Below are positions 9,723 to 19,600 of a stretch of 64,000 nucleotides of DNA, in pieces. The notes beneath the pieces are model-generated. The model was given only the letters and a program-made list of their open reading frames with translations. It was not told the origin of the DNA and did not search any database. The stretch's first letter is position 1, and each line of letters opens with the position of its first letter. A program made the translations under genes and the position numbers. This DNA comes from Oncomelania hupensis (taxonomy: Eukaryota > Mollusca > Gastropoda > Littorinimorpha > Pomatiopsidae), in the NCBI GenBank assembly GCA_036898135.1, contig CM072522.1:58998209-59062208 (forward strand). Direction: 5' to 3'.

Positions 9723-12707
9723 ATCTGGCAGTGGACCGACGGAAGGTCGGCATTCTTCCTCAACATCACTTCTAACGCAACAGCCCCTTTATGTGCCTAC
9801 TTCGACCTTAAGACTTATACAGTGAAAGAACTAGCCTGCCATGCGGAATTTTCGTTTACCCATCTTTTGTGTGAATTCGACAAAAACACAAATCTCACCG
9901 AGCCTTCCCCAGGAAAATGGAGTAACGCTACAGACACTGCAAGCAGCATGGTGTTCCTAAAACTCAATTCTACATTGAATTTCATAAATCACTCTATGTT
10001 TTGGTGTGTTTCCCAAGGTCACCTGAAGAAAGATTTTTTGTCGTATGATGCGTGGAGTGGATGCGTGAAGGAAGAAAACCAGAAATGGTGTGAAACTGGG
10101 GAAGTGACAGTGCCAATGTTTCACTGTATCATTGGCCACATGGCCTTGCCCTACAGTCTGGTGTGTGACCACATTGATCATTGCCTGGACAGAACGGATG
10201 AAGAATTCTGTCACTTTGAAACCTGTCCTCTAGAACATTATCAGTGCCGTAGCGGACAATGTATCAGTATAGACCGCGTCTGTAACCAGAACCTGGACTG
10301 TTATGACGGATCTGATGAAACGTGCACATATCCATTTAATCTACCGTTACCACCAGAAGTGCGTTTGCCAGTTGTGCTAGAGATGGACGACACTGGCAGT
10401 TACTCGTTTGTTTCATCAAACAATTGTCCTGACACGCACTTCTTGTGCCCTGAAGGCGTTTGTCTCCCTGTCTACCTTCGCTGTAACAACATTCCTGACT
10501 GCCTGGAGAAAGAGGATGAGAAAGACTGTGAGCATTTCGTATGTCCGGGATTTTACCGTTGTTGGCGGTCCTTCGTGTGCTTACATCCTTACCACGTGTG
10601 TGACGGTGTGCCGCACTGTCCTCAGTGGGACGATGAACTGCTATGTGAGATGGATTGTCCCACTGCCTGCCGCTGTCAGGGTCTCGCCTTTGTTTGCAAT
10701 GCAAACTTCAAAGCCAGTGCATTCCCACAACTCCGGTATCTTGACGCCAGTGGCTCTAACATGGACTTTAAGGACTTATTCGGCAACCGCCTGCTCGTTC
10801 GTCTTCACCTATCTCGGACCAATATCAGCACAGTAACCATCATGGCCTTACCCAATCTCCAAAACCTGAACCTGAGTCACAACCAGATAGCCAGCATTGA
10901 CATGGGTGTCATGAACTTACCCAATCTCCAGTACCTGGACCTGAGTCACAACCACATAGCCAGCATTGGCATGGGCGTCATTAACTTACCCAATCTCCAG
11001 TACCTGGACCTGAGTCACAACCACATAGCCAACATTGACATGGGCGTCATTAACTTACCCAATCTCCATTACTTGGACCTGAGTCACAACCAGATAGCCA
11101 GCATTGACATGGACGTCATTAACTTACCCAATCTCCAGTACCTGGACCTGAGTCACAACCAGATAGCCAGCATTGGCATGGGCGTCATGAACTTACCCAA
11201 TCTCCAGTACCTGGATCTGAGTCACAACCAGATAGCCAGCATTGACATGGACGTCTTCAGGTCCCTCAAAAACCTTCGCGTTCTCGATTTATCCAACAAT
11301 CCTCTATCATATATCACCAACACTGACGCCACAACGTCCAGCCCTATGATATTACGAAGCATCGATCTCTCATTCACTGAGCTCACAGTCTATAACGGCA
11401 GCACCTTTGCCAAATATACGCAAATGCAAACGATTAATGTTTCCAAGAGCAAGTTGACAACAATCTCAGACGAAGGGTTCAAATCCACGCAGTTGCTGCA
11501 GATTGTGGACGCCAGAGGAAGTCCTCTGACCGCTTTCCCAAAAGACGTTTTTACCAACCTGACATCCTTGAAGACTGTGTACGTGGACAATTACAAGCTA
11601 TGCTGTCCTGTCATGTTGCCTCCTGACTTTAGCTTGAATAACTGTCATTTCAAACAAGACTTGCTGGCCTCGTGCGACGATCTGCTGAAATCCAACACCT
11701 ACCGCATCTTTCTCTGGGTCTTTGCAGCCATGGCCATCGTAGGTAACATGGGCAGCTTTTTGGCCAGGATCTACGTAGACGCGTCGACGCTCGGCAGTTT
11801 TAGTGTCTTCGTCACCAACTTATCCATTGCTGATTTTCTCATGGGTGTCTATCTGGTCGTGATCGGGTCCGCAGACGTCGTCTACCAGGGCACGTATTTA
11901 TTCCACGATGATAAATGGAAGCAGAGCTTTCCTTGCACTATTGCAGGATGCCTGTCATTCCTGTCCAGCGAGATCAGCGCCTTCATCATCTGTTTCATCA
12001 CGCTGGACCGCTTCCTGGTGCTACGCTTCCCTTTCAGACAGGCCCCCTTCAGCCGTAGGTCTGCTCTTGTCACCTGTGGCATCATCTGGGTTGTGGGGTT
12101 TGTGCTGATCATCCTTCCCTTGCTGCCTGCCACGTCCCACTGGCAGTTCTACAGTCAGAATGGCATCTGCATCCCGCTCCCTTTCAGCAGCAGTGACGGC
12201 TTTCCTGGCTACACGTATTCTTTCACCGTGATGATCGTGCTCAACTTCACCCTTTTTATCCTGATCGCCGTTGGTCAGGTGGCCATCTACTGGGCAGTCA
12301 GGGCTAACTCAGTGGCCAACAAGGGCAGGGCGACCCGGGACGCGACCATCGCTCGCCGCTTGACCTTGATCGTGCTGTCGGACTTTGCTTGCTGGTTCCC
12401 CATCGGCCTGCTGGGCGTCATGGCGTCAACCGGCACTCCCATCCCTGATGAAATCAACGTGGCCATGGCCATCATCGTCATGCCCATCAACTCTGCTCTC
12501 AACCCGTTCCTCTACACCTTCAACGTGCTGATGGAAAAGCGACAGAAAGCGAGGGAGGACTATCTACTGCAGAAGTTGGAGGCACGCCTGAAAACCCCCA
12601 GTGTGACCAGGTCTGCAAAGGCTGAGGCTTTGTCTTTCATACAGAGCTGGCTAAAGAATGAAACTGTAACCCGTGACGAGGTTGTTAGTCAGTTAAACGT
12701 TGATTAA
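9723..12707 (+). CDS. GRL101/relaxin-receptor-like GPCR, terminal exon (CTLD-LDLa-LRR-7TM)
   Basis: Plasma-membrane G-protein-coupled receptor with a modular ectodomain. The open frame starts without an ATG and follows a splice acceptor at 9720-9722, so this is the last exon; signal peptide and earlier exons are not visible. Order: C-terminal half of a C-type-lectin-like domain (WQWTDG ... CHAEFSFTHLLCEF); four LDLa modules at about 10126-10212, 10225-10320, 10424-10531 and 10540-10656, each with six-cysteine spacing and acidic Ca-binding ends (DGSDE, EKEDEKDC); LRR N-cap (CPTACRCQG); about ten LRRs including six near-identical ones; C-terminal cysteine cap; and 7TM helices from 11698 to about 12530. 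Family marks are NLSIADFLMGVYL in TM2, TLDRF in place of DRY (12000-12014) and NPFLY (12501-12515). The frame is intact to TAA at 12705-12707. Ligand unknown; related type C LGRs bind relaxin-like peptides. Confidence 0.93.
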   Translation: MWQWTDGRSAFFLNITSNATAPLCAYFDLKTYTVKELACHAEFSFTHLLCEFDKNTNLTEPSPGKWSNATDTASSMVFLKLNSTLNFINHSMFWCVSQGHLKKDFLSYDAWSGCVKEENQKWCETGEVTVPMFHCIIGHMALPYSLVCDHIDHCLDRTDEEFCHFETCPLEHYQCRSGQCISIDRVCNQNLDCYDGSDETCTYPFNLPLPPEVRLPVVLEMDDTGSYSFVSSNNCPDTHFLCPEGVCLPVYLRCNNIPDCLEKEDEKDCEHFVCPGFYRCWRSFVCLHPYHVCDGVPHCPQWDDELLCEMDCPTACRCQGLAFVCNANFKASAFPQLRYLDASGSNMDFKDLFGNRLLVRLHLSRTNISTVTIMALPNLQNLNLSHNQIASIDMGVMNLPNLQYLDLSHNHIASIGMGVINLPNLQYLDLSHNHIANIDMGVINLPNLHYLDLSHNQIASIDMDVINLPNLQYLDLSHNQIASIGMGVMNLPNLQYLDLSHNQIASIDMDVFRSLKNLRVLDLSNNPLSYITNTDATTSSPMILRSIDLSFTELTVYNGSTFAKYTQMQTINVSKSKLTTISDEGFKSTQLLQIVDARGSPLTAFPKDVFTNLTSLKTVYVDNYKLCCPVMLPPDFSLNNCHFKQDLLASCDDLLKSNTYRIFLWVFAAMAIVGNMGSFLARIYVDASTLGSFSVFVTNLSIADFLMGVYLVVIGSADVVYQGTYLFHDDKWKQSFPCTIAGCLSFLSSEISAFIICFITLDRFLVLRFPFRQAPFSRRSALVTCGIIWVVGFVLIILPLLPATSHWQFYSQNGICIPLPFSSSDGFPGYTYSFTVMIVLNFTLFILIAVGQVAIYWAVRANSVANKGRATRDATIARRLTLIVLSDFACWFPIGLLGVMASTGTPIPDEINVAMAIIVMPINSALNPFLYTFNVLMEKRQKAREDYLLQKLEARLKTPSVTRSAKAEALSFIQSWLKNETVTRDEVVSQLNVD
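10848..11261 (+). repeat. six 69-bp LRR-coding tandem repeats
   Basis: Six in-frame units of exactly 69 bp encode LPNLQYLDLSHNxIAS-type 23-residue leucine-rich repeats. They differ at only a few positions (Q/H, G/D, I/M), far less than the LRRs on either side. This shows recent expansion or homogenisation inside a coding exon. Confidence 0.95.
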
Positions 12708-12925
12708 AGCCACTACATGGATCGCCCAGACAGGAGCAGGGGTTTGGGATTTGCTGCTTGATACAAATAAGACATTTGATGACCAAGTATGAATCATGGA
12801 CATCGCTGGAGATGTTACGTTAAAAAAAACAGACGTTGATCAAGATCAAAACACGTGTCAGTGTCAAGGATAATACCTAGTACAGTCAAAGGAAAAGCGA
12901 GAAAGAAACGTTGATCAAAATGAAA

Positions 12926-12931
12926 AATAAA
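12926..12931 (+). promoter_or_regulatory. candidate polyadenylation signal of the receptor
   Basis: AATAAA lies about 220 bp after the receptor stop codon. It is the first canonical hexamer downstream. The cleavage site cannot be read from sequence alone. Confidence 0.5.
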
Positions 12932-13109
12932 TATTGACTTTGGTAGCATGAAGGGCATGAGGCAAATCTGATGGAAGGTCAATGTCATGACGTTAGTGTT
13001 GCTACTCCCTTTTTGTAATCAGTGACTTTTTTTTCATCGCTTTTTTTTAAGACGTTTAAGTTCTCCGGGTAAAGCGAGGACCTACAATATTTTCAATCAA
13101 TAGTTTTCA

Positions 13110-13290
13110 ACCTGCATTGTTTATGTATGGGTTTACATGGTGCATTGTTTATGTATGTGTTTACATGGTGCCTTGTTTATGTATGTGTTTACATAGTGTG
13201 TACATGGTGTGTACATGGTGTGTGCATGGTGTGTACATGGTCTGTATATGGTGTGTACATGGTGTGTACATTGTGTAAACATTGTAGCTG
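13110..13290. repeat. TGTGTACATGG-type short tandem repeats
   Basis: Three units of about 32 bp (TTTATGTATGTGTTTACATG) pass into repeated GTGTACATG decamers. No coding content. Confidence 0.75.
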
Positions 13291-13329
13291 TAACAGGTGC
13301 AAAAGGCATATGATAACCGAGAAGTTTAG

Positions 13330-14034
13330 CACATTATGAGTTCTGGTGCCCTGTGTGAGTTGTGGTGCACTGTATGAGTTGTGGTGCCCTGTGTGAGTTG
13401 TGGTGCCCTGTGTGAGTTGTGGTGCACTGTGTGAGTTGTGGTACACTGTATGAGTTCTGGTGCACTGTATGAGTGTTGGTGCACTGTATGACTTCTGTTG
13501 CACTGCACGAGTTCTGGTGCACTGTATGAGTTCTGGTGCACATTATGAACTACGGTGCCAGTTGTCAATTATAGTGCACATTATGAGTAAAGGTGTACAT
13601 TGTGAGTTATGGTGTACATTATGAGTTACGGTACACATTATGAGTTATGTTACACATTATGAGTTATGATGCACGTTATGAGTTATGATGCACAGTATGA
13701 GTTATGGTGTACATTTTGAGTTATGGTACACATTATGAGTTATGGAACACATTATGAGTAATGGTGTACGTTATGAGTTAGGATGTACATTATGAGTTAT
13801 GGTGTACATTATGAGTTATGATGTACAGTATGAGTTATGGAACACACTATCAGTTATGGAACACATTATGAGTTATGGTGTACATTATGAGTTATGGTGT
13901 ACATTATGAGTTATGGTGTACATTATGAGTTATGGTGTACATTATGAGTTATGGTGTACATTATGAGTTATGGTGTACATTATGAGTTATGGTGTACATT
14001 ATGAGTTATGGTGTACATTATGAGTTATGGTGTA
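13330..14034. repeat. 19-bp minisatellite, left part
   Basis: Tandem units of ATGAGTTATGGTGTACATT (19 bp), degenerate on the left (GAGTTGTGGTGCACTGT variants) and almost perfect toward the right. The array stops abruptly at the LTR retrotransposon and resumes on its other side at 22648, so one array was split by the insertion. Confidence 0.95.
14030..14034. repeat. target-site duplication GTGTA, left copy
   Basis: The five bases immediately before the 5' LTR are GTGTA. The same five bases follow the 3' LTR at 22648-22652. A 5-bp duplication is typical of Ty3/gypsy integration. The target is a repeat unit that itself contains GTGTA, so the sequence match is expected either way, but position and length fit. 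Confidence 0.85.
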
Positions 14035-15488
14035 TGTCGCGAAACGAAACGCTCGCGAGGATTTTTATTTTCCAAGTGCAAATTGTTTTATAGAGTGCCT
14101 GTGCTAGATTTAGAAATATGACGTCAATTTTGCTGCGTGTCAATCGCCATTTTGTGTATTCCTGGAAAAGAATAAAATGGACGATTTTTATCGATGATTC
14201 TTTTGTGTGAAAGTTTGTGATTAATGCCAATAATAAAATTTTAGGAAAAGCAAAGAGGTTGTGAGCTATTAATTTTACAAAATATAATATTTGAGGTGAT
14301 AGGTCATTTGTTTGCGTTGGGAATTTTTCATTGGTTGTTTTAATGATAAAAGTATGGTAACCTTAGTAAAATGAAACAGAGGCGAAATCGGTTAGGAAAA
14401 CTGTCAATCAGTTGGGAAAGAGATCTAGACTGGACAGGGAGGATTCTACCCAAGCTCCGAGGCAACTTATTCTGTGGGGTGCCAACGACAGTTTAGCTGG
14501 AGGCTGGATGTTGTCAGATGTGGTTGGGCCAGGAAGATAGTTGTTCCTCGACGTTTGATCAGCTTTAGCTGAAATTCTGGCACCGTAGGGTAAATATTTA
14601 GATTTTTCTTCATTCAAGATGATTTCCCAAGAAGATTGATACCTGTGATGATTTGTTCATTGAATATATGTATTTTTCAGAGGAGAAAAATAGTTTGTTC
14701 ATTGGATGCATTTGTTTTCCAGAGGAGAAAGATAGTTTGTTTGTTTGAATGCATTTCTTTTCCAGAGAAAGATAGTTGGTTCGTCTGAATGCAGTTGGTT
14801 TTCAGGGGACTGATGTGTTGATTAACCGTAACATGTTTTTCCAAGCAGAGCCGGACCTGAAGGAGTTTAAGTTTGTATGAAAATAATTTTCATGCAGATT
14901 TCTAAGACTAGTTTTGTTCGGCAGGTGTTTTTTATTCTGTGGTATGAATCATCTTGGATCTACGTGACGATGTCATCTTTGTGACTGGCACTGGATTCTT
15001 CGATGACGTCTGGCTAATGATCGGAGTGACTGATTCTAAGATGGAACTGTACGTTAACGAGGGCTACAGAAGTCACTGGTGGGTCATGGACAGCCTTTAG
15101 ATCTAACGGCGACATCGACGTCAAGTTCCAGCTCCTATTAACTTTTTCTACAACTCATCTAAAGACTGGTTTCTTCATTTGTTAACAACGATTTCAACGA
15201 GGACGAAAATAGAAAGCTAAGTAAAAATAATTGAAAGCAAAAACATTTTCGGTAACCACGACGGGAAAAGTATCGCCAAATTATCGTTCCGATTTCGAAG
15301 AAAAATGAACGGAATATAATAAAATAATCGAACTTGGAAAAACGTGTTATGTGTTTGTGAAGTGTTGGAAGTAAATGGTGTGCCTTAGGTTTTTTTATTG
15401 AAATAAAACCATGTTCTGGGGTAAGTCATGAAAGTCAAGGAAGTCCTTCATCAGTAGTGATCACCCAGTAACACCCAGGTTTGCGACA
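14035..15488 (+). repeat. 5' LTR (1454 bp)
   Basis: Begins TGTCGC and ends GCGACA, a perfect 6-bp terminal inverted repeat with the standard TG...CA ends. It contains a palindromic TGACGTCA at 14119-14126 and AATAAA at 15402-15407, 82 bp before its end. Open frames inside are on the minus strand, duplicated identically in the other LTR, and are not considered genes. Confidence 0.97.
14119..14126. promoter_or_regulatory. CRE/ATF-type palindrome in the LTR
   Basis: TGACGTCA is the full palindromic binding site of CREB/ATF bZIP factors. It lies about 85 bp into the LTR and again at 21278-21285. Functional use is inference; an 8-bp match can be chance. Confidence 0.4.
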
Positions 15489-15491
15489 TTC

Positions 15492-15510
15492 TGGGTTCAT
15501 CGTCCGGGAT
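15492..15510 (+). promoter_or_regulatory. primer-binding site, tRNA-Pro-like
   Basis: Three bases after the 5' LTR comes TGGGTTCATCGTCCGGGAT. TGG is the complement of the tRNA CCA end, and CGTCCGGGATT complements the T-arm side of animal tRNA-Pro as in tRNA-Pro-primed retroelements. The four to five bases between differ from the usual animal tRNA-Pro acceptor. Position supports the call; tRNA identity is tentative. Confidence 0.65.
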
Positions 15511-16640
15511 TAGAATTTCTGGAAAATTCTAGGGGGTAACGAGCCATTCATTTTTTTTTATGTCAGAGGTGCACCATTAATCCAATACTTTACAAATTCA
15601 ACACTTCAGCGAGTTTTCATAATTTTTTCCATAATAATAAGTTCTTGCTTCAAGTTGTGGTTACCTTGATGTAATTGTTGCACGTCTGCATGAGCATGAT
15701 TAGATAGCAGTATAGGTAAGATATTGTTTTATGTTGTTGCTAGTCATTGCTTACATGAAATGTGCATTATGTCTGCTAACATGTTAGTGCATCAGTGGGT
15801 ACATATTGTATGAGAACCCAGCTGTGCAAGTGTCTTCAGGGAAATCATCTCGTTTGAAATTATTTATTTTGGCGGTTGAGCAGTGAAGACCGGTATTATC
15901 CGTAGTAGGATTAAAGATATTTTGGGTATAAGTTTTACTTTTCCAAAATTTCGAACCTTGGATTGCAGAGTTTGCAATAGCTGTTGTACGTAGGTACTAG
16001 TGTTTTGGTCGAAGGTATACTTAGGCTGAACAGTTTCTGCAACCTATGACGTTTATTATCCTGATGGAGAATTTAGGGTAAAGTATCGGTCATAGTTTGA
16101 AAGTAAGTTTTCCAGCTTAAACTTTAAGTAAGTTGGATGTTCCGAAAACATTGTATAGTTTCAGTGTTGTTCGAAGACAGGCTAGAGGTTAGGTATTGAT
16201 CGGCGAGGCGGTCAACCTAAATTAGCTCTGTGTTGCTTAGTCTGGTCAAACCTCTAACCAAGAATTATTTCTAGTTGAGGGTCTGAAAGTCAGATTCGGT
16301 AGTGTCCGATTGACAGTTTAACCAATTGTGGTAATTGGTAGTGCTGGTTAGTAAAAGTTGGGTCTAGTTAGACGTTTTACTTAACCAGGAGACTAAGCGT
16401 GGATGATAATCTGGAAGGTAGTGGATTATCGTCGGTGATCGTGTTATTAGTGTATAACCGTTCACGTAAGGATAGCTGTGATAGAATAGCCGGTTTGGGG
16501 CTAGAGCGCAGGCGTATCCGTTGTAGTACTTTAACCTTTGGAAAGGCGAGTACGTTTGAGGCCTAAATAGTCTGTGGTTTTATCTACCAGGGTTACGTGT
16601 AGTAAAACAGGATTAGTTTAGGGAAAGTTTGGCTAGGAGG
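15511..16640 (+). other. internal leader of the LTR element
   Basis: About 1.13 kb between PBS and gag-pol. It has no ORF of note and would form the long 5' untranslated leader of the genomic RNA. Packaging or internal-initiation signals cannot be recognised by eye. Confidence 0.7.
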
Positions 16641-19600
16641 ATGCCGAGGCAGCAACCAGTTCAGATGGAGACTGAGTCTCCGCTACTAGCCTACAAGCAG
16701 GATGGGATCATCCTGGGTCTGACAGATAAGGATCTGGCAGAGTATGTGGAAAATAGAAGGAAGGAAGAGAAAGCAGAGAGGATCCGAAAGGAAGAGGAAG
16801 AGAAAGCGGAGAGGATCAGAAAGGAAGAGGAAGAGAAAGCTGAGAGGATAAGGGAGGAAGAGAAAGCAGAGAAAATCCGGCAGGAGCAACGGGAGGACCA
16901 GCTCCGACGTGAAGAACGAGAAGAGCGCATTATGAGAGAAGAAAGGGAGGCCAAGGCAAAATTGGAACAAATGGCCATGCAAAACGAGTTTGAGTTGAGA
17001 AAGGCGCAAGAGTGGACTGCAGATGATGGGGACCAAAATCAAAATTTTTATCCCGAGCCGAGGGCAGTGAGGAGCTGTCTGAATGTGAATGTGCCTTATT
17101 TGGATGATAAGGACGATGTAGAAGTCTACCTGAAACAGTTTGAGCGTATTGCTACGTTGTCAGGTTGGAACAAGGATGAGTGGGCGATAAGACTGTCTGG
17201 TCAACTACGAGGCCAAGCGCGGCAGGTCTACACTGAGATGTCTGATGAGGAGATTATGGATTACGACATGGTCAAGGCTGCGATCATGAGGCGTTTCCAA
17301 CTGACCGCTGAAACATATCGAAAAAGGTTCAAGGAATTCAAGCGGGGCAGTCATGAAGGCATCAGGGAGTGTAGGAACAGAATGGGGATGTATTTGGACA
17401 GATGGGTGGATTTGTCTGAGAAAGAAGGAAAATCAGGTGAGCTGAAAGATTTAATTCTCATGGACAAAATGTTGGAGATAGTGTCTCAAGAGGAGGCAAG
17501 ATTTATTAGGGAAAGAAACCCTACGTGTGTGGACGAAGTGGTGGTCCACGCTCAAACGTATGAAGATGCGCAGAATGCTGGAGGTCCGATAGCAACGAGG
17601 CGGCCCATTGGACCCAGTGCTAGAATGGATAACCGTCCCAGGGTTAACCAGCAAACGCAGAATTTGAACATGGGACAACGACGTAGTGGAGGGGTGAGTG
17701 GTCAAGCGACAGGTCCTGGCAACGCGGGTGCGTCAGGAATGAACAAGTCTCATCAAAACTTCAAGGGATGTTTTCGATGTGGAGGCCCACATTTGATGAG
17801 GGATTGCCAAAAGGCAAATGTGAATAGAAACAGACCAAACTCAAACCTAGCGTCAGCTGTTGTGAATGCGGTCAACGTGACCCAGGAACAGAAACCGTGT
17901 AACAGATGTAGTGAAGACGGCTATGAACCAAACTGTGAATTGAAAGTGGATGGAGTAAAGGCTCAAGGTATTCGGGATACAGGGGCCAGTAGCATATTGG
18001 TGGATTCAAGTTTAGTTTCCCCAAGCAAGTATACGGGTGAATATCAGAACGTGACACTTGCAGATTCATCCAAGCGAAAGAAAGTGCCCATTGCTGTGGT
18101 GAATTTGGAAACTCCGTTTTTCGTTGGAGAAACGCGTGTTTTGGTTTTGAAGACACTGGTACATCAAGTTCTGATAGGAAATAGCAGAAAGATGACAGAC
18201 GGGACTGAGGTCAAAGTTCCATTGTTTCCGTTGGTAGAGCAACCGGAGGAACAAGTTGTAGCACCGGTACAAACCAGGTTGCAGGAGAAACAACAAGCAC
18301 AAGCCAAGCCATGGATTCCTAAGCAGATTGACTTAGGGCAAGTACGTCCTGAAGATTTATCTAGGGAACAAAAGGCAGACCCGACTTTAGGAAAGATTCG
18401 GGAAAGGGCAGAGCTAGGGCTCAAGCAAGAAACCCACTACGAGTGGAAGAAAGACATTTTGTACAGAGTTTATATGAGTGAAGGTAAACCATGTAGACAA
18501 GTGGTAGTGCCAGAACGGTACCGATCAGATGTGCTCAAATTGGCTCATGATACACCGATGGCAGGACATCAAGGAGTACGCCGAACTCGCGACCGGATAT
18601 GGCGTGATTTCTATTGGCCGGGTATTTGTGGTGACGTCAAACGTTATTGTGCGTCATGTGACGTGTGTCAGAGGAGCACGAGGAAGGGAGCAACAAGGAA
18701 GGTTCCGATGAAAAGCATGCCGCTTATCAGCACACCTTTCGAGCGAGTTGGGGTAGATATCATTGGTCCGATACTACCAGCGTCCAGCAGGGGTCATCGA
18801 TACATATTGACCATGGTTGACTATGCCACGCGGTATGTGGAAGCGACACCTCTGAAGGATATTAGGGCAGAGACAGTGAGCGAGGCGTTGTGGATCTATT
18901 GGACCAGGATGGGAATTCCTAAGGAAGTGATCACAGATAGGGGTACCCAATTCACCAGCGAAATCATGGAGAGAGTGAACAAGCTTCTCAACATAAAGGG
19001 GATCCATACTACACCCTTTCACCCGCAAACAAATGGTTTGACAGAGAAGTTTAATGCTACACTCAAGGACATGATGAAGAGACTTTGTCAAGAACAGCCC
19101 AAAGACTGGGACAAGTTTTTGCCGGCGTTATTATTTGCCTACAGGGAGGTACCGCAAGAAAGCTTGCAATTTTCGCCTTTTGAACTGTTGTATGGGCGTG
19201 AAGTACGAGGGCCTATGCAGGTTCTACGTCAGGTGTGGACAAACGAGGATGCTGGAGAGGAAGTGCGATCCACGATCAGTCACATCACGGATCTCACGAA
19301 CAAAATCGAGAAAACTTGTGAGATTGCCAAGAACAACCTCAGCAAGGCAGCGCTCAGGTACACGAGGGTGTACGACAAAAAGGCCAAAGACAGAAAATTT
19401 GTGGTCGGGGACAAAGTTTTACTTTTGTTGCCCGCAAAACACAACAAGCTGCAGCTAACGTGGAAAGGTCCTTATCCAGTTGTGGAGAAAGTGGGCAGCT
19501 GCAACTACAGGATCAAGATAAGGGGACATGAAAAACTGCTACATGCGAATTTGCTGAAATTGTATGTCGAACGTGACGGAAGGCAAACAGGAACGGATGA

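Noticed and set aside
14018..14617. Minus-strand ORFs in the LTRs as genes
   Set aside because: About 70 codons each, no similarity, antisense to the element, and duplicated only because LTRs are.
16629..16640. Start of gag-pol at 16629
   Set aside because: The triplet there is TTG; the first ATG in frame is at 16641 and is preferred for a eukaryotic mRNA.
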